Shown piece after piece: positions 46,705 through 58,740 of a stretch of DNA of 64,000 bases (position 1 is its first letter; each line of letters starts with the position of its first letter). Both the position numbers and the translations under genes were made by a program. The notes beneath the pieces were generated by a model. That model saw nothing but the letters and a program-made list of their open reading frames with translations, was not told the origin of the DNA and ran no database searches. The DNA comes from Piliocolobus tephrosceles (taxonomy: Eukaryota; Chordata; Mammalia; Primates; Cercopithecidae), in NCBI RefSeq assembly GCF_002776525.5, contig NC_045443.1:37392148-37456147 (forward strand), written 5' to 3'.

Positions 46705-46800
46705 ATTTCAAACAGTTTGCTTATACTAATACAGCAATACTGAGAGATATGTGCTATCACCATTTTATAAGCTAAGAGTTTGGGAGTTAGAGAGGTAATG
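46705..46800 (-). repeat. Possible MIR fragment
   Basis: ATCACCATTTTATAAGCTAAG followed by GAGTTAGAGAGGTAATGG resembles the reversed MIR core (split at 20 bases in family comparison). Short and weak. Confidence 0.35.
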
Positions 46801-47329
46801 GGAACTCACTTATTGGTTCTCAGCCTACTAGTTGGCTCCTGTAGGCTAAATTTCCCAGGCTTGCTGGATAACTGATGACTTCTAGCTAAGTTCGGACCAA
46901 GTGCAGCATCAAGCCCTGTGGACAGGATGAAGGACACTGGGGAGTATCTCTCTGTCCTTTTGTTTCTCAGAGAACACTGGTGTCCTCTCTGGGGCTCCAG
47001 TTTGTATTCTTCCATCTTCTTCTGATTCTAGCTTTTTCCAATTGACTCCAGCCCCATACTCCAATAGATGTCTTTTCCTTCACAATCACTTCAGCCTAAG
47101 GATGGTAGTCATTTCTTGCTGCTGCTAATCTTGGTTGATTAAACACTTCCTGTTTAGCTTTTCATCTCTTTTTCATTGTGTCACCATTTCTTGTGTAACT
47201 TTTTTGCTAGTTTACTTATGTAGAGTGGCTTCTATTTTCTGACTGGACTTGAAATACACAGGGAGTTTATCCATGCAAACTCTGGAAACCTGTACCTTTC
47301 TCTGGTTAAAATACTAAGTGCTAAGTACT
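46801..47329. other. Unassigned sequence
   Basis: No gene or named repeat recognised. Confidence 0.3.
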
Positions 47330-47663
47330 GTTACTGGCATATTTCTTTTATCTTTCTTTCTTTCTTTTTTTTTTTTTTTTGAGACATAGTCTTGCTCTGT
47401 CACCCAGGCTAGTGTGCAATGGCATGATCTCAGCTCACTGCAACCTCCTCCTCCTCCTGCCTCAACCACCTATGTAGCTGGACTATAGGCATGTGCAACC
47501 ATGCCTGGCTATGTTTTGTGTTTTTTGTAGAGATGTGGGTTTTACCATGTTTCCCAGGCTGGTCTTGAAGTGAGCTCAAATGATCCACCTGCTTCAGCCT
47601 CCCAAAGTGCTGAGATTACAGACATGAGCCACCAGGCCTGGCCTCAGTTATTGGCTTATTTCT
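47330..47663 (-). mobile_element. Alu (S/J-like), full length
   Basis: Minus-strand body about 47347-47646 with TCTT-rich tail complement. The target duplication GTTACTGGCATATTTCT (47330-47346) / GTTATTGGCTTATTTCT (47647-47663) has two mismatches. A small deletion occurs in the right monomer (CTCCTCCTCCTCCTGCC microrepeat). Confidence 0.9.
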
Positions 47664-48188
47664 AAGAATCCAACTTTGCAGTAGATGAGGGCAACACACA
47701 TCTTTCCTAGTCTGAGTAGAAATGCAAAGATGAATAGTGATAATAATTTTATTTTATAATTATCTATGCAACTTTCAAATCATTTCGCATGACATTTCAT
47801 TTTCACTATATTTAAGCATTCAAATCACATATTGCCACAAAAGATACAGAAGAATGCTAAAGAAAACAACATACATTATATGTGTCTGTGGACATCCATA
47901 TCCATATGTACACCTGCATCAGTATTATCTATGTAACATATGAAGGCAGAGACTAGAAGTGCACTCTCTATTTCCTCCCAACTAATGAAATAACTCTTAC
48001 TTTCAACATGAAGGCAGATTAAAACATGTATAATTACAAACAGCCATTTCTATTATATAAAATGATCATGTAAGAGAAAAATCTTTAACTATATATAAAT
48101 GTCAAAAAACTAATAATCAATGATGTGAGTACTAGTTTTGAACAATGTGTGAAATAAACCAAAAGAAAATGTCATAAATTAAAAACAA
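47664..48188. other. Unassigned sequence
   Basis: No gene or named repeat recognised. Confidence 0.3.
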
Positions 48189-48394
48189 TGTTAGCACTAC
48201 ATGGTGGCTCATGCCTGTAATCCCAGCGCTTTGGGAGGCCAAGGCAGAAGGATCGCTTAAGCTCAGGAGTTGGAGACCAGCCTTGGCAACGTAGAAATAA
48301 CTCATCTCTACTAAAAATCAAATAAATTAATTGGGTGTGGTGGTGTACACCTGTAGTCCCAGCTACATGGGAGGCAGACATAGGAGGATCACCC
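48189..48394 (+). mobile_element. Alu (J-like), 3'-truncated
   Basis: Starts at TTAGCACTACATGGTGGCTC with a diverged 5' end, includes the left monomer, linker and the first part of the right monomer, and breaks off after AGGAGGATCACCC. It has no A tail, so the 3' end was lost by later deletion. Confidence 0.85.
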
Positions 48395-48799
48395 TATTTT
48401 GCATTCTACCATTGTTCTTGGAGAATAACGAGTGTGACTATTATTATTTTGTTATACATACCACCTATCAGCACAGCAGTCAACAGGAATTCAATGAGTT
48501 TTGTCTTGTTACTCTGTTTTATGGGGAATATGATAATCTTTTCAAACATAATTGGTGCTGTTCATGGTCTAATATCATCTACTGTGGGCAGGGCTGGGCT
48601 GGGCTCTGAAGATAGGCAAGCCCATTAATTGGAGAAACTCCCAAGTATAGGTCCAACAAGAAGAACATAGCATGGGACACAAGTAAACGGTTAGGGATTC
48701 TGGGCAAGCAAGTCTCACAGGATGGGTGTTTTAAAATAAAGTCCCAGGAGATCCTGGCCCATGGATAGGATACAGACCATGCAGTTCAAGAACAGATTT
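48395..48799. other. Unassigned sequence
   Basis: No named repeat. Includes a short GGGCT duplication at about 48590-48605. Confidence 0.3.
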
Positions 48800-49360
48800 A
48801 TTTTTCAGGAGTTTTTCCATTGCAAATGACAGAAATTCAACTCAAAATAGCCTTTTCACAAAAGGGAATATATTGTTTCCAGCTGTGAAGTCTGAAAGCA
48901 CTGAAATTTCAGTCACCCAGTGGCTCACTTAAAGATATTTTAATAGTACTCTGTCTCACTCTTCATCTCTTGAACAGGTTCATGCTGCATGGTAGGCCAA
49001 ATGGTTCACCAGAGCCTGATTTCATATCTTAGTATCCTATTAGCCTCAACAGAATAGGTCTTTTCTGATTGCCCCAGAAGAACTGTTCTAGGGAAGACAC
49101 TTCTTGACCTGTCTGTAGTCAGGTGCATATTCCTGGACCTGTCACAATGGCAAGGAGGCTCCCCAAAGATGGGGGAATTTTAGCCAGTCCTGGATCCTAT
49201 TCCCTCCTCTGTTTCATGGGGAGTGACAAGATGCATATGAACCACATGAAATGGATTTCCCAAAGGAAAGAGGAATTACATTACAGAATAAGAAGGAGGG
49301 AAAGCCAGGTAGGCCAGAATAATAAATATCCACTACATAGGCAATAATATTCAGAAAGAC
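48800..49360 (+). repeat. Old dispersed repeat, family not named
   Basis: The block opening with TTTCCATTGCAAATGACAGA, continuing GGGAATATATTGTTTCC and ending near AACCACATGAAATGGATTTCC..GGAAAGAGG follows a mammalian repeat I recognise as dispersed. I cannot assign a name. No coding frame. Confidence 0.45.
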
Positions 49361-50284
49361 AATCAGGGATTTGACACACAGGAAGCCTTTACATGTGTGA
49401 AAACAAATGGATTCTTTGTTTGTGATGGATGCCCAGAGGTGGTAAAGATACCAGTGGGGAATGGACAGGATGCTATTATGATATGCATTTTCCCCAGAAT
49501 ATGTATTAATAAAAAGAAGCAATTGAATAACACCAAACTAAAAGATAAAAGATGAATTCTCTACCACCATTTTTTTTTGTCTTCTATGTGAGTGACATGT
49601 AAAAAATTGCTCCCCTGAAATGGATTATTAATTTAAAACTAGCTAAATGTAAGTTGTCAGAGAAATGTCAGAGTTATGGGTCTAGTAAAGTTAGTGAAAA
49701 TATAAAGTGTGTAATTACTTACAAATGAAAATAAAACCCAAGCATTTTCTATTATTGAAAATAATAACCATTTACCTGTGGCCCAATTTTAAGGTATAAT
49801 TATAAAAATTCATTATTGTTTACATTATCTTTATTTCCATTTTTTACTTTTTGTAATTGACTATTTCTACTTCTATTTTTAAATGTTGCCTTTTGCAGTT
49901 AATTAAGGGTTGGTTCTTTTCTAGTGTATAAGGCAAACACAGTTTTAGTAGAGAAGAAAGTGATAGGGTTTGGGGTTATTGGCTGATTATACTTGATTCC
50001 CTTTGAACTATTCCTTCTATCTAACAAGTAGTGAAAAAATATATGCTGAATACAGCATTAGTTATCCATGGCTGGATCCTGGAAGTCAAATCGAAGTTCT
50101 CTGAATAATGAGAAAGTGCTGAAAATAAATATTAATGATAAAGTATTACTGACCATGAATTATTATACTTTGAAACCATTTTGTTTATATTTGACTCTTT
50201 TAAGAACATAATGTACTCAAATTCTTCAGCCTTCTGTGCCACTTCTCTCTCTCTCTCTTTCTCTTTTTGAACCTTAAACATGAA
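49361..50284. other. Unassigned unique sequence
   Basis: No gene or named repeat. A (TC)n tract occurs at about 50246-50264. Confidence 0.35.
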
Positions 50285-50392
50285 TGCTCTTAGTAGCACT
50301 ATTCACAATAGCCAAAAGGTAGAAACAACCTAAATGCCCATCAACTGATGAACGGAGAAACAAAATTCGGTGCATTCATACCATGGGATTTT
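50285..50392 (+). repeat. L1 fragment (end of ORF2), plus strand
   Basis: GTAGCACTATTCACAATAGC, AACCTAAATGCCCATCAACTG and CATACCATGG follow the end of L1 ORF2 (L1M/L1PB age). About 100 bp only. Confidence 0.75.
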
Positions 50393-50480
50393 TAAAAATT
50401 TCCATTTTTATTTTAGATTCTTGGGGTAAATGTACAGATTTATTACAAGGGTATATTGTGTGGTACTGACACTTCTGTCT
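50393..50480 (-). repeat. L1 3' UTR fragment, minus strand
   Basis: TTTTTATTTTAGATTCTTGG then GTAAATGTACAGATTTATTAC resembles the reversed 3' end of an old L1. It lies head-on to the preceding fragment. Confidence 0.55.
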
Positions 50481-50501
50481 TTAAAATCATAGTAACAGGG
50501 G

Positions 50502-50872
50502 TGATATGATTTGGCTGGGTCCCCACCAAAATCTCATTTTGTAGTTTCCATACTTCCCATATGTCATGGGAAGAACTTGGTGGGATGTAATTGAATCATG
50601 GGACGGTTACCCCCATGCTGCTTTTCTCATGATATTAAGTGAGTTCTCAGAGGATCTGATGGTTTTATAAGGGTTTTTTTGCCTTTTGCTCAGCACTTCT
50701 CCTTCCTGCCATCATATGAAGAAGGATGTGTTCGCTTCCCCTTCCACCATGATTGTAAGTTTCCTGAGGCCTCCCTACCCATGCAGAATTGTGAGTCAAT
50801 TAAACTTTTTACCTTTATAAATTACCTGGTCTTCAGCAGTTCTATATAGCAGCAGGGGAATGGGCTAATACA
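50502..50872 (+). mobile_element. MaLR provirus, 5' LTR
   Basis: 371 bp from TGATATGATTTGGCTGGGTC to GGGCTAATACA. Landmarks: AATTGAATCATGG, CTGATGGTTTTATAAG (TATA-like, about 50659), polyadenylation region AATTAAACTTTTTACC (about 50800). MST/THE1 type. Confidence 0.92.
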
Positions 50873-52473
50873 GCAAATTGGCACTGAGTAGTGGGGCATT
50901 ACTGTAAAGATATCAAAAAATGTGGAAGCGACTTGGAACTGAGTAACAGACAGAGGTTGGAATTGTTTTGAGGGCTCAGAGGAAGAAAGAAGATGTGGGA
51001 AAGTTTGGAACTTCCTAGACACTTGTTGAATGGCTTTGACCAAGATGCTGATAGTGATATGGACAATGAAGTTCAGGCTAAAGTGGTCTCAGATGGAGAT
51101 AGGAACTTGTTTGGAACTGGAATAAAGGTTATTCTTGCTATGTTTTAGCAAAGAGACTGGCAGCATTTTGCCCCTGCCCTAGAGATCTGTGGAACTTTGA
51201 ACTTGAAAGAGACCATTTAGGGTATCTGACAAAAGAAATTTCTAAGCAGCAAAGCATTCAAGATGTGACTTGGGTACTGTTAAAAGCATTCAGCTTTATG
51301 TATTCACAAAGATATGGTTTGGAATGGGAACTTATGTTTAAAAGGGAAGCAGAGCATAAGAGTTTGGAAAATTTGCAGCCTGATGATATGATAGAAAATA
51401 AAACCCATTTTCTGAGGAGAATTCAAGCTGGCTGAAGAAATCTACATAAGAAATAAGGAGTCAGATGTTAATTGCCAAGACAATAGGAAAAATGTCTCCA
51501 GGCCATGTTAGAGGTCTACATGGCAGCCCCTCCCACCACAGGACTAGAGGCCTCAGGGAAAAAATGGTTTTGTGTGCTGGTTCCAGGGCCTTGCCATTTT
51601 GTGCAGTCTTGGGACTTGGTGTCCTGGCCAGCTGTGGCTAAAAGGGGCCAAGGTATAGTTCGGGTTGCAGCTTCAGAGGGTGCAAGCCATAAGCCTTGGC
51701 AGTTTCCACATGGTGTTGAGCTTGAGGGTGCAAAGAAGTCAAGAATTGAGGTTTGGGAACCTCTGCCTAGATTTCTGAGGACGTATGAGAATGCCTGATG
51801 TCCAGGCAGAAGTCTGCTGCAGGGGTGGAGCCCTCATGGAGAACCTCTGGAGAAAATGTGGAAGGGAAATGTGGGGTTGGGGCCCCCCCACAGAGTCCCC
51901 AATGGGGCACTGCCTAGTTGAGCTGTGAGAAGAGGGCCACTGTTTTCCAGACCCCAGAATTGTAGATCCACCAACAACTTATACCATAAGCCTGGAAAAG
52001 CTGCAGACACTCAATGCCAGCCCATGAAGTCAGCCAGGAGGGGGGCTGTACCCTACAAAGCCACAGGTGTGAGATTCCCCAAAGCTGTGGGAGCCCACCT
52101 CTTGCTTCAGCATGACCTGGAGGTGAGACATGGGGTCAAAAGAGATCATTTTGGAGCTTTAAGATTTGACTGCCCTGCTAGATTTTAGACTTGCTTGGGT
52201 CATGTAGCCCCTTTGTTTTGGACAATTTTTCCCATTTGGAAATGCTATATTTATCCAATGCCTGTACACCCATTGTATCTAGGAAGTACCTAACTTGCTT
52301 TAGAGTTTACAGGCTCATATGCACAGGGACTTGCCATGTCTCAGATGAGACTTTGGACTTAGAATTTTGGGTTAATGCTGCTGGAATGTGTTAAGACTTT
52401 GGGAGACTGTTGGGAAGGCATGACTGTGCTTTGAAATGTGAAAACATGAGATTTGGGAGGGGCTAGGGCAGAA
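50873..52473 (+). mobile_element. MaLR provirus, internal region
   Basis: 1.6 kb of MST/THE1-type internal sequence. It begins with a decayed primer-binding region (AGCAAATTGGCACTGAGTAG) and the GTGGAAGCGACTTGGAACTG segment. It passes the conserved blocks GTGGAACTTTGAACTTGAAAG, GGCAGCCCCTCCCACCACAG and AGAAGAGGGCCACTG, and ends in a polypurine tract (TTTGGGAGGGGCTAGGG, about 52452). Frames of 97 and 87 codons (51505-51798, 51925-52188) are remnants. MaLR internals are known to be largely non-coding and moved by ERV-L machinery. Confidence 0.9.
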
Positions 52474-52850
52474 TGATATGGTTTGGCCATGTCCCCACCC
52501 AAATCTCATCTTGAATTGTAGTTCCCATAATCCCGACATGTAGTGGCAGGGACCCAGTGGGAGGTAATTGAATCATGGGGCTGGTTATCACCATGCTGCT
52601 GTTCTTGTGATAGTGAGTGAGTTCTCACAAGATCCGATGTTTTTATAAGGAACCTTTCCCTCTTTGCTTGGCACTTCTCCTTCCTGCTATCATGTGAACA
52701 AGGATGTATTTGCTTTCCCTTCCACCATGATTGTAAGTTTCCTGAGGCCTTCCAGGCCATGTAGAACTGTGAGTCAATTAAAGCTCTTTCCTTTATAAAT
52801 TGCCCATTCTTGGGCAGTTCTTAATAGCAGTATGAGAATGATCTAATACA
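52474..52850 (+). mobile_element. MaLR provirus, 3' LTR
   Basis: 377 bp from TGATATGGTTTGGCCATGTC to GATCTAATACA, same orientation and family as the 5' LTR. The two LTRs differ by scattered substitutions, which date the insertion. No clear 5-bp flanking duplication remains (AGGGG before the 5' LTR, AATAG after the 3' LTR). Confidence 0.92.
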
Positions 52851-53418
52851 AATAGTTTGCATTTTCCCATCCTTCTTGATTTATAGGAAATACTGTCTTA
52901 TACCACATTTTTCTTTCCAAATATTTCTCAGTTAATATTCAGGAATGTTCTCTTCTTTTCAAATGCTGCCTGCATGTCACTTGGCATCTTGTACATCAAG
53001 CTGCTTCTCTGGACTTCCAAACACATCACTGCTTGCCAGGTCAATATTACTCCTCCAGAATACTGGAGCACTCCTGTGTGTGGGAGCATGTTCATCCAAC
53101 AATTTTTTAAAGTTTACTGTTTAACAAAACTATGCAAAAGCATAAGAACAGAAAAAGTTATAATGTAGACTGCAGATGGGAGGCATGGAAATCTCACAAC
53201 CTCTCTTTTGCCAGAGAGCAGACATAATGGTTTCTAACATTCACTTGCCACATCCCTCCTCCAGGGATCAACCAGCATTCTCCTAATTTCCATATATGTC
53301 ACTCTGTTGCTGGGACTGATTTCCCAGCCAGATCATGTTACTTTACATTAGACCTTCCTTAGTTAGAGTCCAGATGTCTAAACTTGAGACATTATGCACA
53401 GCTTTTAGCATTTCAATA
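52851..53418. other. Unassigned sequence between MaLR and Tigger1
   Basis: No gene or named repeat recognised. Confidence 0.3.
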
Positions 53419-55773
53419 CACAAGTATAGCTTATTTTATTATGCTTTGCTTTATTCTACTTTGCAGATACTGCATTTTTAAAATAAATTAAATGTTTGTG
53501 GTAACCCTGCATGAAGCAAGTCTATTGGCATCATTTTCCCCACAGCATGTGTTCACTTTGTATCTCTATGTCACATTTTGGTAATTCTCACAATATTTCA
53601 GACTTTTCCATTATTATTATATCTGCCACTGTGATCTGTGGTGAGTGATCTTTGATGTTACTATTATAATTGTTTAGGGTTGCCGTGAACTGCACAGATA
53701 TAAGATTTAATTGATACTTAATTGATAAATATTGTGTGTGTTCAGACTGCTCTACCACCTAGTTCTTCTTCCATCTCTCTCCCTCTCCTATAACGTTCCA
53801 ATTCCCTGAGATACAACAATATTAAAATTAGGCCAATGAATAAATCTACAATAAATCTAAGTATTCAAGTGACAGGAAGGGAAACACACCTTTCACTTTA
53901 AATCAAAAGCTAGAAGGATTAAGCTTAGTGAGAAAGGCATGTGAAAAGCTGAGATATGCTGAAAGCAAGGCCTCTTGTGCCAAACAGTTAGCAAAGTTGT
54001 GATTGCTAAGAAAAAAAGTTCTTGAAGGAAATTAAAAGTGCTACTTCAGTGAACATATAAATGATAACAAAGCAAAACAGAAGAATGTTAGGGTGGTCTG
54101 GATAGAGGATCAAACCAGCCACACATTCCCTTAAGCCAAGGCTTAATCCAATGCAAGACCCTATCTCTCTTCCATTCTATGAAAGTTGAGAGAGGTGGGG
54201 AAGTGGCAGAAGAAAAGTTGGAAGCTAGCAGAGGTTGTTTCATGGAGCTTAAAGAAAGAAATCATCTCCATAATATAAAAGTGCAAAGTGAAGCAGCAAG
54301 TGCTGATGAAGAAGCTGCAGCAAGTTACCTAGAAAATCTAGCTAAGATCATCAATGAAGGAGGTTACACTAAACAACAGATTTTCAATGTATACAAAACA
54401 GCCTTATACTGGAAGAAAATGTCACGTAGGACTTTCAAAGCTAAAAAGAAGACAATGCTTGGGTTCAAAGCAATACAGCTGGTGACTTTAAGGCAAAGCC
54501 AATACTCTGTTACCATTCTAAAAATTATAGGTCCCTTAAAAATTATGCTAACTTTACTTTGCCTGAGCTGGTAAATAGAAAAACAAAGCCTGGATGACAG
54601 CAAATATGTTTACAGCATAATTTTAATACTTTAAGCCCTGTATTGAGACCTACTGCTCAGAAAAGAGTCCTTTAAAAATATTACAGTTCATTTGACAATG
54701 CACCTGGTCATCCAAGAGCTCTAATGAAAATGCAAAAGGAGATTAATGTTGTTTTCATGCTGTTAACACAACACCCATTTTGCAGACATGGATCAAGGAG
54801 TAATTTCAACTTTCAAGTCTAATTATTTAATAAATGTATTTGGTAAGGCTACAGCTGCAAGAGATAGTGATTCCTAACGGATCTGGGAAAAGTCCATTGC
54901 AAACCTTCTGGAAATGTTTCACCATTCTAGATGCCAGTAAGAACATTTATGATTCATCAGGGGAGTGCAAAAATCAACATTAACAAGAGTTTTGAAGAGG
55001 TTGATTCCAACCCTCGAGGATGACTTTGAGGGATTCAAGGCTTCAGCAGAAAAGTAACTGCAGATGTGGTGAAAATAGCAGAAGAACTAGAATTAGAAGT
55101 GGAGCCTGACTATGTGACTGAATTGTTGCAATCTCATGAGAAAATTGTAATAGATTAGGAGTTGCTACTTATCGATGAGCAAATAAAGCAGTTTCTCGAG
55201 ATGAAATCTACGGTGAAGTCGCTGTGAATATTGTTGAAATTGACAACATAAGATTTAGAATATTTTATAAACTTTGTTGATAAAGCAATGTCAGGGTTTA
55301 AGATGATTGACTTGTCTTTTGAAAGAAGTTCTACTATAAGTAAAATGCTGTCAAACAGCATCACATGCTACAGAAAAAAATCTTTCATGAAAGGAAGAGT
55401 TAATCAATTTAGCAAACTTCATTGTTGCCTTATTTTTAGAAATTGCCACAACCACCCCACCCTTTAGCAACCACCAGCCTGATTAGTAAGCAACTACCAA
55501 CATTGAGAAAACATCCTCCACAAGCTAAAAGATGATTACTCACTGAAGGATCAGATGATTATTAGCAAGTTTTAGCAATAATATATTTTTAAAAATAAGG
55601 TCTGTACATTAATTTTTGATATGATGCTATTCCTCATTTAATAGAGCAAAATACAATGTAAACATAACTTAATATGCACTGGAAAACCAAAAACTTCATG
55701 TGAATTTTCTTGTGATCTTTACTTTATTGTGGTGATCTGGAGCCAAACTCACACTATCTCTGAGTTATGCCTG
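53419..55773 (+). mobile_element. Tigger1 DNA transposon, nearly full length
   Basis: About 2,355 bp against a family length near 2.4 kb. The left end CACAAGTATAGCTTATTTTA, preceded by TA (53417-53418), is a diverged copy of the terminal inverted repeat. The right end (CTTTATTGTGGTGATCTGG..GAGTTATGCCTG, 55724-55773) is its better-preserved partner; the right flanking TA has become CA. The whole transposase gene lies between. Pogo/mariner-like, cut-and-paste family active in early primates; immobile now. Confidence 0.93.
53845..55557 (+). pseudogene. Tigger1 transposase pseudogene
   Basis: The transposase binds the terminal repeats through N-terminal CENP-B-like helix-turn-helix domains and cuts with a DDE/D catalytic core. 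The start codon is not intact. The helix-turn-helix coding part lies at about 53890-54110. The longest frame, 54179-54574, covers the link to the core. At the position of the first catalytic Asp the reading is FNVYKTALYWKK where the family has an acidic pair, so a catalytic residue is lost. The second-Asp motif reads DNAPGHPRALM at about 54694, in another phase after small indels. Several stops follow. Start and end coordinates are approximate. Confidence 0.85.
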
Positions 55774-57714
55774 CATGGAAAAAGCCTCTGTTCTAGAATA
55801 CACCTTACATTTGCAAATTTAAAAGGCTCCCTTAAAGAGTTATCTCAATCCAAACCCCATCATGCATACATATATGACACACAGAATCTTCATGAAAAGA
55901 TAAATTCTGCTGTGTCTCAAAGGCAACATGCAAAGTAGTAGTTTGTTCTGAGACACTGTTTAAGAGAAGTCAGCAAATATATTTTAACTCCTTGAATCAC
56001 ATGTTAGGAATGAAAGTACAAAACTGAGTTCTCTAAGGATGCAAGAGAGTGGAATATGATCTCTCATGTTCGTGAATACACCACTGTTAGTGTTTAAGAA
56101 TAAGACTGACTTTCAAATATGCAAATGCATCACTGTGATTTCAGGGATTAAATGACTGCCATAATTGGACCTGCAATCCATTCTATAGACCATTTCTAAA
56201 ATTTGGAATTTTCTGGATCTGAAAGTGAAGTACCAGAGTTTAGGTTTGCAAAGTATCAGCATAGCTGGTAATGGTTCCACACTGATGTAATTATGAAAAT
56301 GGGTGTTATCAATTCTTCCCGTTTTGATGGTTTGAATATCCGCATTACTGAAAGAACAGCACAAGCAAGATGCAATGTCGGGAGTTGGCGATAGTCTCCT
56401 AGAGAGAGGAGATTCTTCAGTCAAGCAAGGTTTCTGCAACCTTCTACGGACTGCTAGTTAAGAAGCAACAGGTGGAAAGACAACTGATACGTGGAAGATG
56501 AATTATGAGATTAAAAACCTTTATGTCTAACCAGAATAGTGGGTGGAGGTTTCATTAGGAAATATAATTATTTACTATTTTATTCAATGTACACTTACTG
56601 ACTACTTACTATTTGTAATGTTCTGAATTGTAGAGGACAGAAACAAGAAACCATGCCTGCAAAAAGGTAACATTTTATCGACATTGTATACATAAGTTGA
56701 CTTGTGTATGCACACAAAACTGTTAATATTAAAAGAGATAATATGTAAACCACACAATAAAGAAAGGTAGAAAATGATTAGGGAGTTCAGAAATCAGCCC
56801 TACTAGGCAGAGAACAAATAATTAGGAACACCAAGGAGAATCATTTGTCTGGAAAAACAAGGTACATGTAAATGAAAGCTGAAATATAAGACATCTGGAG
56901 GCCTTAGGGTATCCCATGAATACTCTTGTTTCATAACAATGAGGTTCTACTAAAAACTTTTGATCCAGGGAATGACACAATCAGTGTTGTACTCTAGGAA
57001 GTCAGTCTAGTGCTAGAAAGAATGTAAGGATAAGATGAAAGAAGAAAATTTAAAACTCTAGAACAAATTTGACATATTTACAGCTAGCTTATGAAATCAT
57101 TATATAAAGATTATTAATGAATTTCACAATAGGCAAATAGTTTGACCTTTAAGAGTCCGCATTAAATGCTTATCCAGGCTTATGTAAGTTATTAAACTAA
57201 AATCATTTCAGATGTTTCACAGTGTTTACTGAAGTTTCCTCTTGGCCTTTTTTAGCATGTGCAAATATATTTCAGTGCAATAAATGCACTGAAGTGGGGA
57301 AGAGAAAGCTGCCCTTTTACTCCTTTTGTTGTGTCCTACGTAGCTTTAGTGACTGTAGGGAGCAGAATAGGATTACCATAGAAGCCTGGAACTGGCTGTG
57401 CCTGAGCTGTAGCAGGAGATAATGAAGGCATCCACAAAGGAAACATATTTGTTACTACTTCTTTTCTTTCCAAACATTTTTCATTGTGAACACATTAACT
57501 GATCTAGCCTTTGGAGAGTGAAGACAGTGTCAGGAAGATAGAATAGAAAGCTGCCTCGAGAGAATTCTTGTGGAAAAAACAATGTTGGGCTGAAGGAGGC
57601 TTTTCATTATACAGTATCTAGGAAAATGTATAGTTAGCATTCATTCTAACAAGAGTAAAAGAAAAATTCATTATCTGGCAATGAATCTTCTTTATTAATT
57701 CCCTCATTTATCTA
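55774..57714. other. Unassigned unique sequence, 1.9 kb
   Basis: No gene recognised. A short piece at about 56590-56660 resembles the reversed L2 3' end. A 108-codon minus-strand frame (56113-56439) shows no recognisable domain. Confidence 0.35.
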
Positions 57715-58075
57715 TTAAAGCTTTAATGAGCACCAAACATATATTGCTGTGCTAAAGTCTGGAGAAACTTCAAGGATTCCAGCTTAGGGAATGATTAGCA
57801 GTACAACAGGTTAAGGGCGATGTAAGAAGGAGAAACAAGGGGTAGAAGTAATATGTGGAAGGGAGATGTCAGTTAATCAGGGAAAGCATCCTACAGAGGC
57901 AACAGCTAAGCTGAATTTTTATAGATGAAAAAGAATTTGTCAAGAAGTCTATTTGTCAAGAGGTCATCTCATTCAGACAGAAACAACACCTGCAAAGACA
58001 TAAGGAAGTGCCAGAGAATGACTAATGAGAAGGCAGAGACCAGATATGATTGGCATAAATCATTAAGTTGGGAAC
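57715..58075 (-). repeat. L2 LINE relic, minus strand
   Basis: Opens with the reversed L2 terminus (CATTTATCTATTAAAGCTTT, about 57706), followed by GGAAAGCATCCTACAGAGGC, AGCTAAGCTGAATTTTTATAG and ACACCTGCAAAGACATAAGG. These are the reversed L2 3' landmarks in order. Confidence 0.65.
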
Positions 58076-58431
58076 TTACCCTACAAACTGTGATTGTTTT
58101 TGAAGACTGTTTCCTATTGTCAAAATTTGAAATGTATAAACAACATACTTACAAATAGAATCTGTTCTGGTTGGCATTCTTTTTTATCTTCTACTAAATT
58201 TTTATATGATTCCCTCAATATTGACACAATAAAGAAAGACAGTTCCTACAGCTATCTCTCTGGTTTGCCAGGACTTGGAGAGGCTGGTTTAGGGTTTGGA
58301 TGTGAAGTTGGGCAAATTGAAGTGCTTTGTAGTGGAGGACATTTTGTAGTCGAAGTAGCAACATCTGAGAGTGAAATTCAGATCATAAAATACGCAATGA
58401 GAGAAGAGCTAGGAAAGCTTATTTAATTTGC
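58076..58431. other. Unassigned sequence
   Basis: No named repeat. A 110-codon plus-strand frame (58094-58426) lacks a recognisable domain and runs into the MIR fragment. Confidence 0.3.
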
Positions 58432-58515
58432 TTAAGTAAATGAGTTAATTCGTGTGAAGTGTTCAGAACAGTATTTGGCATATAACACTCGACAAACGTT
58501 AGCTACTATTATTAA
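58432..58515 (+). repeat. MIR 3' fragment
   Basis: AAATGAGTTAATTCGTGTGA, AGTGTTCAGAACAGTATTTGG and CGACAAACGTTAGCTACTAT match the MIR 3' end in order. Confidence 0.75.
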
Positions 58516-58617
58516 TATTACTTATATTTTAAAAGAAAATTAGAGTAGGAAGAAATAAGGGATATTATATATGTGGGGTAGGGTTTTTCATTAACCCAGT
58601 ATAAAGATATCACAACT

Positions 58618-58740
58618 GATACATTCAAAAAACATTTATCAAACATATTCTCTGTGCGAGGCACAAAGATTCTGGGATATGGGGACACAGCAGGGATCAA
58701 AGGAGACAAAAAGCCCTACTTTGCTGAGTATGGCTTAGTC
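58618..58740 (-). repeat. L2 3'-end fragment, minus strand
   Basis: CATTTATCAAACATATTCTC, GCGAGGCACAAAGATTCTGG and GGGGACACAGCAGGGATCAA follow the reversed L2 terminus. Confidence 0.7.

Noticed and set aside
51505..52188. Frames of 97 and 87 codons as host genes
   Set aside because: Both are inside MaLR internal sequence bounded by its LTRs.
54179..54574. 131-codon frame as a domesticated transposase gene
   Set aside because: It lies inside a complete Tigger1 with its terminal repeats, lacks the catalytic Asp, and the rest of the gene is shifted and stopped. There is no sign of host co-option.
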